Below are positions 1 through 8,351 of a DNA stretch of 44,550 nucleotides, piece after piece. The number at the start of each line of letters is the position of its first letter. Position 1 is the stretch's first letter. Position numbers and translations under genes: made by a program. Under the pieces are notes generated by a model, which was not told the origin of the DNA, did not search any database, and worked only from the letters and a program-made list of their open reading frames with translations. This DNA is from Myxococcota bacterium (GTDB taxonomy: Bacteria; Myxococcota_A; UBA9160; UBA4427): assembly GCA_030748735.1 (NCBI GenBank), contig JASMLK010000028.1:1-44550 (forward strand). Reading direction: 5' to 3'.

Positions 1-1221
1 AAGCAGGTGACGTTCGACGCGGAGTTCTCGGGTGATGTGTTCGATGGAGCGGTCCGCTGGAAGGTCGGGAACGCGACGCTCTTCGAACGTCTCGACAACA
101 TCCAGTACACCTCGACCCACCCGACGCGGGACCCGATTCGCCGCAAGTTCAAGCAGAATACAGCGGCGGCCATCACGTCGGCCGAACTCGCCTGGGATTT
201 CCTGGAAGACTTTACGCTGACCGTTGGTGGGCGTTGGAACTACGAGACCAAGGATTTCCGCATCAAGGAGCTTATCTTTCGAGGACTCGGTGACGGAGTG
301 GATCGGGAGCGCCAGAAGACCTGGCAGGCGCCGACGGGCGCGGTTGCGCTCACCTATCACCTCACGGACACGACTTCTCTCTTTTCGAAGTACTCGCGCG
401 GCTTCAAGGCGGGGCACTTCAACTCGAACAACGGTCGGGAACTCTTCGACCCCGGTCCCGCCACGCCCGAACACATCGACTCGTTCGAATGGGGGTTCAG
501 CAGTTCCTGGTTCGATCAGCGCATCAGTTCACGAGGCTCCTTCTTCTTCTACAAGTACCGGAACTACCAGGTCTTCATCTTCGCCGAAGAGCCGGGGGCG
601 GTTTCGCCCCCATCTCTGGTCATCCGCAACGCGAAGGAGGTCCAGCAGTTCGGTGCCGAGGTCGACCTGACACTCAAGCCCCTGCTCGAATGGGTACCCG
701 ACGAGTACGACGACCTCGAGTTCGTCGTGCGCTTCGGATGGCTCGACAGCGAGTTCCTGGAATTCACGAACGTGGTTCCACGGCCGGACGGGAACTTCGA
801 GTTCCTGCTCGCGGTGGACTACCGCGGTGCCTCGTTGATCAATTCACCTGAGTTCAAGGTGAGTGGCAGCATTCAATGGCCCTTCGACCTGAGCGAATGG
901 GGCACGATCACGCCCCGCTACGACGTCGAGTGGTCGGATGACATCTACTTCGATCCATCCGAAGGCCGCGGCTCGCTCGACGCCACCGGCAACGCGATCC
1001 AGCCCAAGTTCGCTGTCGGTCAGCCGGAGCGAATCATCCACAACATCTCCTTGTCGTACCGCACGCCGGTTGGGAACGTCGAAGTGCGCGGTTGGGTGCG
1101 CAACATCATGGATACCCGGTACAAGACCTTCGCCTTCGACGCATCGTTCTTCGCGGGGCAGGTCATCAACTTCGTCGCCGACCCCCGCAAAGCGGGCGCG
1201 GACATCACCGTTACCTGGTAG
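1..1221 (+). CDS. TonB-dependent outer membrane receptor, 3' part
   Basis: The reading frame is open from the first base of the window, so the signal peptide, TonB box and plug lie outside and only about 406 residues of the barrel are seen. The product would be an outer membrane barrel taking up a large or scarce ligand with TonB energy. The protein ends in Trp, as barrels recognised by the BAM complex often do. It is clearly a paralogue of the complete receptor at 35867-38710: both carry WQAPTG followed by a KY(S/T)RG(F/W)K segment, an (E/N)IDSFE-type strand, a YxNYQ(V/L)F strand and a GAE(V/L)DLTL(K/R)P strand in the same order. It converges on the sulfatase-like gene at 1294-2724, as its paralogue does. 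The family is secure; the ligand is unknown. Confidence 0.9.
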   Translation, partial: KQVTFDAEFSGDVFDGAVRWKVGNATLFERLDNIQYTSTHPTRDPIRRKFKQNTAAAITSAELAWDFLEDFTLTVGGRWNYETKDFRIKELIFRGLGDGVDRERQKTWQAPTGAVALTYHLTDTTSLFSKYSRGFKAGHFNSNNGRELFDPGPATPEHIDSFEWGFSSSWFDQRISSRGSFFFYKYRNYQVFIFAEEPGAVSPPSLVIRNAKEVQQFGAEVDLTLKPLLEWVPDEYDDLEFVVRFGWLDSEFLEFTNVVPRPDGNFEFLLAVDYRGASLINSPEFKVSGSIQWPFDLSEWGTITPRYDVEWSDDIYFDPSEGRGSLDATGNAIQPKFAVGQPERIIHNISLSYRTPVGNVEVRGWVRNIMDTRYKTFAFDASFFAGQVINFVADPRKAGADITVTW

Positions 1222-1293
1222 ACCGGGTCGGTCCTCGACACCCCAGCGCCTTGGTCCGGTAGCCCTTGGCGGACCGGTGGCCTTCGGCGGCAC

Positions 1294-2724
1294 CTACGGC
1301 AGCTTGTACCCGAGCGCCCTCAGCTGATTGAGCTGGATTTCGTCGATCTCGAGAGTCTGCGCCTCGCTGCCCCAGGGCGGCTCGCTGCTGAGGTAGCGAT
1401 CGACTTCTTCTTTCAGAAGCTTCGCGACCTCGGGTTCGGCTCGGATCACGTCGCTCAGCTCTTCGGTGTCGGTCGTTGCATCGAACAACTGATCTTCCTT
1501 GTAGAGCGCACTGGGCGGTTCGCTCGGATGCATGACGTATCGGAAGTTGTTCCTGGTGATCGAGACCGTGGGGAGGGGAGCCTGTTCCCGCTTTCCCCAA
1601 TTCTGATCGAGATGGGCGATGGCGAGTTCTCCACTGTCCGGCATCGGTTCACCGCGTGCGGCCGCGAGGATCTCGGGCTTGCGTGAGCGCCCGTCGGTGT
1701 CCGGCAGCGCCGGGAGCCCGAGCAGGTCGAGCAGCGTGGGCCAGATGTCGACGTTGGACGAGCGCGAGCCGATGTCGAGTCCGCCCTCCAGCTTGAACGG
1801 GAAGCTCAAGAGGAAAGGCACCTCGGTGGTCTCTTTGAACACTTTGCGCGCATGTCCTTCGATGCCGCGCTCCGAGAAGGCTTCGCCGTGATCCGAGCCG
1901 ATCGCAATGATCGTGTTTTCGAGATGCCCTGCACGCCGCATCCGCGCCAGCAGTTCCTTGATGACGAAATTTACCCGCAAGATCGCGTTGTCGTAGACGT
2001 CCGTGTACTGGGTGCCGAACTTCGCGGAATTTTCGTCGTAGAGATATTCGTGCAGATCCATCAAGTGCACGTAGAGGAACCAGCGCTCGTCGCCGTAGGT
2101 GCGCAGGAACTCCATCGACGAGGGGATCAGCGCGGCGTCCGTGCTGCGGTTCTGTATGGTCGGGTTTTGGCGTACGACGGTCTGCGGGGCGGGCGCACCA
2201 TGGGTGCGTACGTAGACATCGAAGCCCTGGTCGAAGCCGAAATAGCCTTCGACCCAGCCGTTGCGATAGAGACCCACAGTCCGGTAGCCCGCTTCCTGCA
2301 TGATCTCGGCGGGCAAGGTGGCTTCGTCGACGAGGCGATGATCGAAGCGCGTCACCCCGGCGCGGGTCGGGTTGAGTCCGGTCCACATCGAAGCCATCGA
2401 GCACTTCGTCCAGGAAGACTGGGCAAGGTGGCGATCGAACTTCACGCCGCGCGACGCGATGCGGTCGAAGGTCGGGCTCGTCTCGCGCTCGTAGCCGTAG
2501 GTGTGGAGGCGGTCCGCGCGCAGGGTGTCGACGAGGATGAACAGCACGTTCACATCGTCGCGCTCGGCCAGGGCCTCGATGTCTTCGGCCGTGCCGGCCG
2601 GACGATCGTCCTGATCGCCGATTTCGATGTCGAACTGGGTCGAGAGAAAGAAGACGTAGCCGCCGAGCGCCAAGGCGATCGCGAGCAGCCAGGGCCAACG
2701 CTGGGAAAGGATGGGTTCACTCAT
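1294..2724 (-). CDS. Membrane-anchored sulfatase/phosphodiesterase-like protein (copy A)
   Basis: This 476-residue protein belongs to the alkaline phosphatase/sulfatase superfamily. One N-terminal membrane segment (about residues 10-28) puts the enzyme domain in the periplasm. Visible metal-site elements are Asp66 in LVDTLRADR, the HLMDLHEY segment near 220, Asp278-His279 in SDHGE and His291. The nucleophile loop reads SSWTKCSMASMWTG. Where formylglycine sulfatases have C/S-x-P-x-R this protein has Thr106-Lys-Cys-Ser-Met, so it is probably not an FGly-dependent sulfatase; a Thr-nucleophile phosphodiesterase or phosphotransferase is as likely. The start at 2724 was chosen because MSEPIL..RWPWL matches the paralogue (MSDSILDRRWPWL, 40166); an upstream extension in the same frame looks non-coding. 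It is divergent from the TPR lipoprotein gene and convergent with the receptor. Confidence 0.88.
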   Translation of the reverse strand: MSEPILSQRWPWLLAIALALGGYVFFLSTQFDIEIGDQDDRPAGTAEDIEALAERDDVNVLFILVDTLRADRLHTYGYERETSPTFDRIASRGVKFDRHLAQSSWTKCSMASMWTGLNPTRAGVTRFDHRLVDEATLPAEIMQEAGYRTVGLYRNGWVEGYFGFDQGFDVYVRTHGAPAPQTVVRQNPTIQNRSTDAALIPSSMEFLRTYGDERWFLYVHLMDLHEYLYDENSAKFGTQYTDVYDNAILRVNFVIKELLARMRRAGHLENTIIAIGSDHGEAFSERGIEGHARKVFKETTEVPFLLSFPFKLEGGLDIGSRSSNVDIWPTLLDLLGLPALPDTDGRSRKPEILAAARGEPMPDSGELAIAHLDQNWGKREQAPLPTVSITRNNFRYVMHPSEPPSALYKEDQLFDATTDTEELSDVIRAEPEVAKLLKEEVDRYLSSEPPWGSEAQTLEIDEIQLNQLRALGYKLP

Positions 2725-2731
2725 GGCCGCA

Positions 2732-2737
2732 AACGTA
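2732..2737 (-). promoter_or_regulatory. Putative -10 box of leaderless promoter
   Basis: On the minus strand TACGTT ends 7 bases before the ATG at 2724, with no purine-rich ribosome site between. Transcription would start at or next to the start codon. No clear -35 hexamer is visible. Confidence 0.4.
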
Positions 2738-2929
2738 GCGAAGACCGACCGCGCCAACGCAACACCCCCGCCATCCGCGTCGCTTTCGCCGCACACCTTT
2801 GCCTTTGGATTCCCATCGAGAAGCTCAGTTGCCGTCGGATGTGAAAGAGTTGCATGCCGCCGAAGGCGGGATTTGCCGCGGGGCACCGTCGTAGCGGGCT
2901 TTGCGGCACGTCGTGCCCCGGCCTTGGGC

Positions 2930-2935
2930 TATGCT
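2930..2935 (+). promoter_or_regulatory. Putative -10 box of leaderless promoter
   Basis: TATGCT lies 8 bases before the ATG at 2944 and the bases between are GC-rich with no Shine-Dalgarno sequence. This is half of a divergent promoter pair with 2732-2737; the paralogous module has the same layout at 40175-40252. Confidence 0.45.
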
Positions 2936-2943
2936 GCCGCGCC

Positions 2944-5154
2944 ATGAATCAGCCACCCAGCAGAATCTCCGCCGACGTTTTCAATCACCGCAAGGCCATG
3001 CTGGTCGCGTTGTTGGCATCGTGCGTGGTGGTCGCGCTCGCGTGCGACGCTCCGCCGACACTCGACGAGATCAAGGCGACCCAGAACGCGGGTGCTGCGG
3101 CCAGGACGGTGGTTCCGCTTCGCAACATGATCGACGGCGGCGAACGCACGTCGGAGATCTTCTTTCTATATGGCGTTGCGTTGAGCGCGACCGGCGAGCG
3201 CGACGCTGCCATGTGGCCGCTGCGCAAGGCCATGGAAGACCCCGAATGGATCGTCCCCGCCGGTTTGCAGATGGCGCGCGACGCGCTCCGGACCGGCAAT
3301 TTCGATCTGTCGATCGCCGCCAGCACACGTGTTCTCGAGCACGAAGCCGACAACACCAAGGCGCTCGTTCTGCGCGCCCGCGCACAGACCGAAACACGGC
3401 GCGACATCGAACTCGCCCTGGCGGACACCGAAGCGGCACTCGAGATCGACCCCGACCTTCACCCGGCCCGCGTCTCCCGCGTCGTCGCCCTGCTTGCCCT
3501 GGAACGCGTCGAAGAGGCCGCAGAGGCCCTCGAAGAAATCGAGACCCTCGCGTACGAGGCCGATCCCGATCAGCCCGACTCCGCGCGCTTCTGCGGTGCG
3601 CGCGCGTCGTTCGCGAAGGAAAAGGGCGAACAGGAACTGGCGGACGAGCGCTACACGTCGTGCCTCGAGCGGTACCCGGCTTCGGAGATCCTGGTCGACG
3701 ATGCGATCAAGTTCTACGAATCACTGGGGCAGGGCGATCGCGTACGCGAGATCCTCACGGCGGCCCTCGAGGCGGCTCCGACGGTTCGCGATTTTCGCGT
3801 CGGTCTCGCCATGCGACAGGCCGGTATCGGTATGGTCGAAGAAGCGGAAGCAACGCTTCGCGAAGCGACCGAATCGGAGAACCGCAACCACGCTGCGAAC
3901 GCCTGGCTCGATCTTTCGGGCTTCCTGCTGGACCGGGAACGCATCGACGAAGGTGTCGATGCGATCGCCTCGGCAATCGCGTTGATCACAAACCCCGCGC
4001 CCGAGTTGCGCTTCCGCTATGCGGACGCTCTGATCGCCGCCGAACGCTACGACGAGGCGCTCGCCGAAACGGAGAACATGCGCGTCGCGGCGCATCAGAA
4101 CCTCGCGCGCGGACGGGTTCTGGTCGCGCGCGAACAGTGGTCCGAGGCGCTCGCTGCATTGGATGCCGGCCTCGCCGAATGGCCCGAGAACGCCGTCGCG
4201 CGCTACTACGCGGCAGTGGCCGCTGAAAATCTCGGCGATTTCGATCGAGCCGTCGAGGATTTTCGCTACTCGATTCGTTCTTCGCCGGTGCTCACGGATG
4301 CGCGCGTTCGTCTCGCGAAGCTCCACCACGCCGAAGGGCAGCATGAAGCTGCGATCGCGATCCTGCGACACGACATTGCCAACCACCCCCCAACCGCAGA
4401 CATGGCGGAACTCGAGCTCCTCATCCTCTCGAGCGTGGGCGGCCGCTCCGTGGTCCCGCAGCACCTTGCTCGCGTCGTCAATCGCGCCGACAACGTCGCG
4501 CGTGCAATCTCGGCGCTGGTCGAGGGGCTGCGTGTGCGAAACGGTCCGCAGGAAGCCCTCGACTATCTGATATCGACCCAGGCCGATGTCCTCGACCCGA
4601 TGTACGGGCGCTTGTTGCGAGACAAGGTCGGGCTTCTCGCCAACGTCGACCGGCTCGAAGAAGCCACGACGCTGGGCCGCAGTGCGGTCGAGGTGCAGCC
4701 CGAGAGTTCGCCCGCACACGCGGCGTTGGGCCTCGCGCTGCTGCTCGCAGAAAAGAACGACGAGTCGAAGGCCGCTTTCGATCGTGCGCTCGAACTCGAC
4801 CCGAACAATGCCGACGCCTTGATGGGGCTGGCCCGGATTTCGGACCTGGGCGGCGACCTGGTGACGGCCGCCGACCTCTACTTGAAGGCGGACGCGGCAG
4901 AGCCTCGGGACAAGGTTGCGCTCGAGGCGGCGATCGACGTGTTGACCCGAGCCGAACGCTTCGATGAAGCCGAGAAACAACTCGAGCTTCTGCTCGAGCG
5001 CGAGCCGTATCTCGGGCCCGTGTCTTTGCGGCTTGTCGAGTTGCGGGTTGCGCGCGGTGCCACGCAGGACCCGCGCACGCGGGTTCTCGCGCAGCACGCG
5101 ATGCGCTTCGGTGGCGCCGGCCCGGCTGCCGAAAAGGTGCTCGCCGCCAACTGA
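2944..5154 (+). CDS. TPR-repeat lipoprotein (copy A)
   Basis: This 736-residue protein has a lipoprotein signal ending in the lipobox ALA-Cys34, so it should be lipid-anchored in the envelope. The rest is a long array of tetratricopeptide-type helical repeats, seen for example as LGDFDRAVEDFRYSI and ALELDPNNADALMGLARI, suggesting a protein-protein scaffold. It is paralogous to 40259-42571, with matching blocks throughout such as ARYYAAVAAENLGDFDRAVE against ARFYAARAAEAVGDFDRAVE. The start at 2944 puts a short basic n-region before the hydrophobic core; an in-frame ATG 18 codons later is an alternative. It is divergent from the sulfatase-like gene, and this pairing recurs in copy B, suggesting that the two products work together. 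No enzymatic motif is visible. Confidence 0.88.
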   Translation: MNQPPSRISADVFNHRKAMLVALLASCVVVALACDAPPTLDEIKATQNAGAAARTVVPLRNMIDGGERTSEIFFLYGVALSATGERDAAMWPLRKAMEDPEWIVPAGLQMARDALRTGNFDLSIAASTRVLEHEADNTKALVLRARAQTETRRDIELALADTEAALEIDPDLHPARVSRVVALLALERVEEAAEALEEIETLAYEADPDQPDSARFCGARASFAKEKGEQELADERYTSCLERYPASEILVDDAIKFYESLGQGDRVREILTAALEAAPTVRDFRVGLAMRQAGIGMVEEAEATLREATESENRNHAANAWLDLSGFLLDRERIDEGVDAIASAIALITNPAPELRFRYADALIAAERYDEALAETENMRVAAHQNLARGRVLVAREQWSEALAALDAGLAEWPENAVARYYAAVAAENLGDFDRAVEDFRYSIRSSPVLTDARVRLAKLHHAEGQHEAAIAILRHDIANHPPTADMAELELLILSSVGGRSVVPQHLARVVNRADNVARAISALVEGLRVRNGPQEALDYLISTQADVLDPMYGRLLRDKVGLLANVDRLEEATTLGRSAVEVQPESSPAHAALGLALLLAEKNDESKAAFDRALELDPNNADALMGLARISDLGGDLVTAADLYLKADAAEPRDKVALEAAIDVLTRAERFDEAEKQLELLLEREPYLGPVSLRLVELRVARGATQDPRTRVLAQHAMRFGGAGPAAEKVLAAN

Positions 5155-5211
5155 TCGAAGCTGGCGGGCCCCGGCTTACCTGCGGCACGGCGTAGCCGCG
5201 CCGCGGGATCG

Positions 5212-6654
5212 CTACTCCTGTGCAGGCGCGGCCGTCGCGGGCTGCTGTCGCTCTGCGAGCTTGGCTTCACGTCGCTTGCGGAGCCGCTCTCGCCGCTTTT
5301 CTGGCGTGTCGGGCTCCTCCCATTCTCCCAGCAACTCCCGCGCCGTGAAGTCGTCTGCATGGTCGGGGTCCGACATGTCCTCGAGGCGCTCGTTCGCGGC
5401 TTGTTGGTCGAGTCTGGCGCGGCGTTCGGCTGCGGCGAGAATGCCCATGCGCCAGCGTTCGCCGTAGGTGAGCGCGAGCTTCTTCTGTTTTTCGGTCAGG
5501 CCGTTGTCGCTGTGTACCCACTCTTCGGCCGCGACCTTGTCCTGCACACCCCAGCTGCGCGCGATCGTCACGAGCGTTGCGACGCGCATGTCTTCGTCGA
5601 CGATTTCGCGCGCCATCTCGATGGCCCGTTCTGGTTCGCCGATTTGAAGTCTGCGAGCCACGAGGGCGACGGCTTCGTCCATGTAGCGTTCGTGGGGTTC
5701 GGACTCGAGCCACGCGACAGCTTCGTCGTAGGAGCGGCGTGCCCAGGAGCGAAAGCCCTCGCGCACGCCCTGGTCACGATCGATGCTGTCTTCGAGTTGC
5801 TCGAGCCACGCCATCATGGCGACCGGGTCCTGGCGAGCCCACTGGATGGCGACGCGTTGGGGCAGGCTGCGGTAGAAGTAACTCCCCTGGTACCCCTGCA
5901 CCCACGCGGCCGTCTTGACCGGGTCATCCTTCGCCGCGTGCTGCGCGATGCGGCGCATGACGTTGAGCTTGAAGAGCTTGTCGTCCTCGGGCAGGGCGTC
6001 GGCCCAGGCGAACGCACCCTCGGGACCCTCGCGAAGCACCATGCGACGGGCGAAGCCCCGGATCGCGCGTTGGCGCGATTCACCGGGGCCGAGACCCTTG
6101 ATGTAATCGAAGACATCCTGTCGACCAGACTCTTCCCAGCCGTCGATGACCGCCGCCTGATACTCGTGCATCTGTGAGGGATTGCGCAGGTTGCCCTTGA
6201 GCGAACGCGCGAGCGCGGCGCCCGGGTCGTGGGTTGCCCACGAGCGCATGACCGCGTAGGGCACCTGGGTGCCGACGGTGCGCATGTCGGATTCGGCCCA
6301 CTGGAGTGCCGCGTGGGGATCGAAGCGAGTCCACCATTCGGCGAGGAGTTGGAGTTCGGTCTGACCGAGGTCGATCCATACCGTTTCGTAGGTGTCGAGA
6401 ACCTGCTGGGCTGAATCGGGGCCGAGTTTCTGCAGGACGCGGGCGACCGATTCGACGCGCACCAGCAGGTCGCGCTCGAGTAGAGCGCTGCGCAGCTCTG
6501 CCTCGACGCCTTCGAAGTCCTGATACAGCGCTGCCGTCCTGCTGCGATACAGCTCGGGAGGTGGATCTACGATCTTCGACGAGTCCGTTTGTTCGCAGGC
6601 CGCCAGCGGCGCCAGGCACGCGATCAGCAAGGCAAGATTTTTGATCGAATCCAT
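5212..6654 (-). CDS. Lipoprotein with WxxxDPxxAxxW-type helical repeats
   Basis: This 480-residue protein has a lipoprotein signal peptide with lipobox LAA-Cys20. The mature part consists of degenerate repeats of roughly 36 residues with a recurring pattern of aromatic residue, Asp-Pro, Ala and Trp (for example WTRFDPHAALQW, WATHDPGAALA and WARQDPVAMMAWLE), predicted all-helical. The last 60 or so residues are highly charged (TPEKRRERLRKRR) and end in a low-complexity Ala/Pro/Gln tail. I do not recognise a named family; it resembles helical solenoid scaffolds. It lies only in module A, between the TPR lipoprotein and the sigma-54-controlled exoprotein, and converges with the TPR gene. The function is unknown; a periplasm-facing scaffold role is inference. 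Confidence 0.8.
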   Translation of the reverse strand: MDSIKNLALLIACLAPLAACEQTDSSKIVDPPPELYRSRTAALYQDFEGVEAELRSALLERDLLVRVESVARVLQKLGPDSAQQVLDTYETVWIDLGQTELQLLAEWWTRFDPHAALQWAESDMRTVGTQVPYAVMRSWATHDPGAALARSLKGNLRNPSQMHEYQAAVIDGWEESGRQDVFDYIKGLGPGESRQRAIRGFARRMVLREGPEGAFAWADALPEDDKLFKLNVMRRIAQHAAKDDPVKTAAWVQGYQGSYFYRSLPQRVAIQWARQDPVAMMAWLEQLEDSIDRDQGVREGFRSWARRSYDEAVAWLESEPHERYMDEAVALVARRLQIGEPERAIEMAREIVDEDMRVATLVTIARSWGVQDKVAAEEWVHSDNGLTEKQKKLALTYGERWRMGILAAAERRARLDQQAANERLEDMSDPDHADDFTARELLGEWEEPDTPEKRRERLRKRREAKLAERQQPATAAPAQE

Positions 6655-7067
6655 GTTTCTCGATGACCCCTCGGAGTGAATTGGCGCAGGAGACTAGCGG
6701 CTTTGTGCGTAGCGACAGAGTGTCCGAACCCGCATCGGGTTCCAGGGATTCCCCTTATCGGGCAGTAGGTTCAGTGGCATTGACCCGAAACGGCACCAGA
6801 TGGAGAAAAAGTTTTCCACTGTTGAGCCAATGCGTTGCCCAGGATTCCGGCGCGACGCGAGGCCGGGAAACGGCAGGAATGGTCGGTACAGGAAAACTTG
6901 CTGCAGTTTCATGGAGTTGCGCCAGTTTGTGAACGCGGCTGAGAAGATCCGATTTCGGCACGATTGTTGCTCCAGTAGTCGCCATAAGCGGCGTATCAGC
7001 AGCTCTGTCCAGAACCGGAACCTGTTGCCGCCTTTTCGTCTTACAAAACCTTGTAGAGGAGGTATTC
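6655..7067 (+). other. Intergenic region with upstream control elements of exoprotein A
   Basis: These 413 bases hold no credible gene. They contain a perfect 9-base inverted pair, AAGTTTTCC at 6809-6817 and GGAAAACTT at 6891-6899. A segment at 6874-6896 (CAGGAATG, then CAGGAAAA) resembles one upstream of the paralogous gene at 42619-42648. The GGAAAA element lies 65 bases before the sigma-54-type promoter, a usual distance for an enhancer-binding activator. Confidence 0.45.
6956..6971 (+). promoter_or_regulatory. Sigma-54-type promoter of exoprotein A
   Basis: CGGCACG-ATTG-TTGCT matches the -24/-12 consensus TGGCACG-N4-TTGCA closely. The GG at 6957-6958 and the GC at 6969-6970 have the required 12-base register. 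Transcription would start near 6982, giving a leader of about 86 bases that ends in a GAGGAGG ribosome site before the ATG at 7068. Confidence 0.75.
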
Positions 7068-8324
7068 ATGAACATCAATCGAGGCCTCAAGGTCATCGTT
7101 GGGGCGCTGTTAGTTGCGTCCCTGGCCTTCGTGGGCAATGCGCACGCGAAGAGCTTCTCGATGAGCGGCGAGTGGTTCCAGAACCGCGGTGCGCTCGTCG
7201 ATATCCCGATCAACGGCGGACCCACGCTGTGCATCGGTGGCGACATCAAGACAGGTTGTGTGGGTGTCTTCAAGCCCGCCAACGGTGGTATCCCGGGTTC
7301 CGCGGCGATTTCCGCCATGGGCGTGAATCCCGCAGCCTTTACCATTCCCCCGGGCGCCTTCGCCCAGACCCTGGGTTCGCAGCGCACCCCGGTCGGCATC
7401 ATTCCGACGGTCGTGCAGCTCGCGACGGCCTTCACCTTCCAGGCACCGCCGAATGCCGCCCAGGCAACTGGTGCTGCGCCGACCTTCCTGACTGCGCAGC
7501 CGGCCGTGTTCCAGAAGAACGCGTGGTCGAACGATCCCGGCCAGACGGCTGGTGTCACGCCCCGCGCGGCTGCGAACTTCGCCTGGTGCCCCGGTGTGGG
7601 CGGCCCGGCTTGCCCGAGCGGCCTCGCTGCGACGGGTTCCGCGGATGTTCAGGGTATCGTGAGCTACACGGCCGGTGCGAACGCATTCGGCGGCACGATG
7701 GGCATGATGCTCAAGGGTACGGGCGGTACGACGTCGATCGTCGCCGGCAGCACCGGTGGTACTGGGATGATCCCGTTCCTCGCGCATCTGCCGATCCCGG
7801 CAAACACGGGCTTCGTGAACCCGCAGGCTCAGGGTGTTAGCTACGCGTACGCCAACTCGATCGTTCTCGGCAGCGCCCAACTGTACATCGGCTTCATGAC
7901 CAGCTCCGCGATGGGCCTGATCACGTCGACGGGTCCGCCGCTCACGACGGGTGGCGCCGCGATGTCCCCGGTGACGATCGCCGGTGACACGAACAACAAC
8001 TTCGGGTTCCCGTGGACCACCGGTACGATTTCCGTGATGAACACGGAAACGCTGAACGGCGGCATGCAGTCGGGCACGCTCGTCGCTGCTGGCGAGGACA
8101 ACCGCACGGGCGCTGGTAAGGGCACCATCGTGATGGTCGCGGGGGGTACTACCCACCGCGTCCTCTCGGGCATGGACTTCGAATCTCTCGAAGTTGCGGT
8201 GCTCAACTTCAGCGATGGCACGCCGACTCCCTCGATGGGCCCGGCTGGCCTGGCCACGGTGGCGACCTTGATGGCGCTCACCGCCGGCTATGCGATTCGC
8301 GGACGGTTCGGTCGCAAGAACTAG
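7068..8324 (+). CDS. Secreted protein with C-terminal sorting-signal-like tail (exoprotein A)
   Basis: This 418-residue Gly/Ala/Thr-rich protein has a Sec signal peptide (cleavage likely after NAHA, residue 27). Its C-terminus reads TPSMGPAGL, then a hydrophobic segment (ATVATLMALTAGYAI), then a basic end (RGRFGRKN). That tripartite layout is the architecture of exosortase substrates; the motif resembles the IPTLxxWG-CTERM type with Trp replaced. It is homologous to 42987-44096: both have a WCPG/YCPG...PACxSG cysteine pair, a YTAxxxxFGGxM block and a WTTGxxxV block. I know no named family for the body of the protein. Translation is supported by GAGGAGG before the ATG. Sigma-54-type control and a strong downstream terminator suggest a regulated, abundant surface or matrix protein; that role is inference. 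Confidence 0.85.
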   Translation: MNINRGLKVIVGALLVASLAFVGNAHAKSFSMSGEWFQNRGALVDIPINGGPTLCIGGDIKTGCVGVFKPANGGIPGSAAISAMGVNPAAFTIPPGAFAQTLGSQRTPVGIIPTVVQLATAFTFQAPPNAAQATGAAPTFLTAQPAVFQKNAWSNDPGQTAGVTPRAAANFAWCPGVGGPACPSGLAATGSADVQGIVSYTAGANAFGGTMGMMLKGTGGTTSIVAGSTGGTGMIPFLAHLPIPANTGFVNPQAQGVSYAYANSIVLGSAQLYIGFMTSSAMGLITSTGPPLTTGGAAMSPVTIAGDTNNNFGFPWTTGTISVMNTETLNGGMQSGTLVAAGEDNRTGAGKGTIVMVAGGTTHRVLSGMDFESLEVAVLNFSDGTPTPSMGPAGLATVATLMALTAGYAIRGRFGRKN

Positions 8325-8351
8325 TTCCTGATCGCAAGAGCAAGAACCAAG

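Noticed and set aside
1222..1293. Possible bidirectional terminator between the partial receptor and the sulfatase-like gene
   Set aside because: Only a 6-base stem (GGTCCG/CGGACC) with a long loop and no T-run; too weak to call.
3721..5097. Long minus-strand open frame opposite the TPR lipoprotein gene
   Set aside because: It is an antisense shadow: Arg/Glu-rich with no domain, while the plus-strand protein has a lipobox and TPRs with a paralogue.
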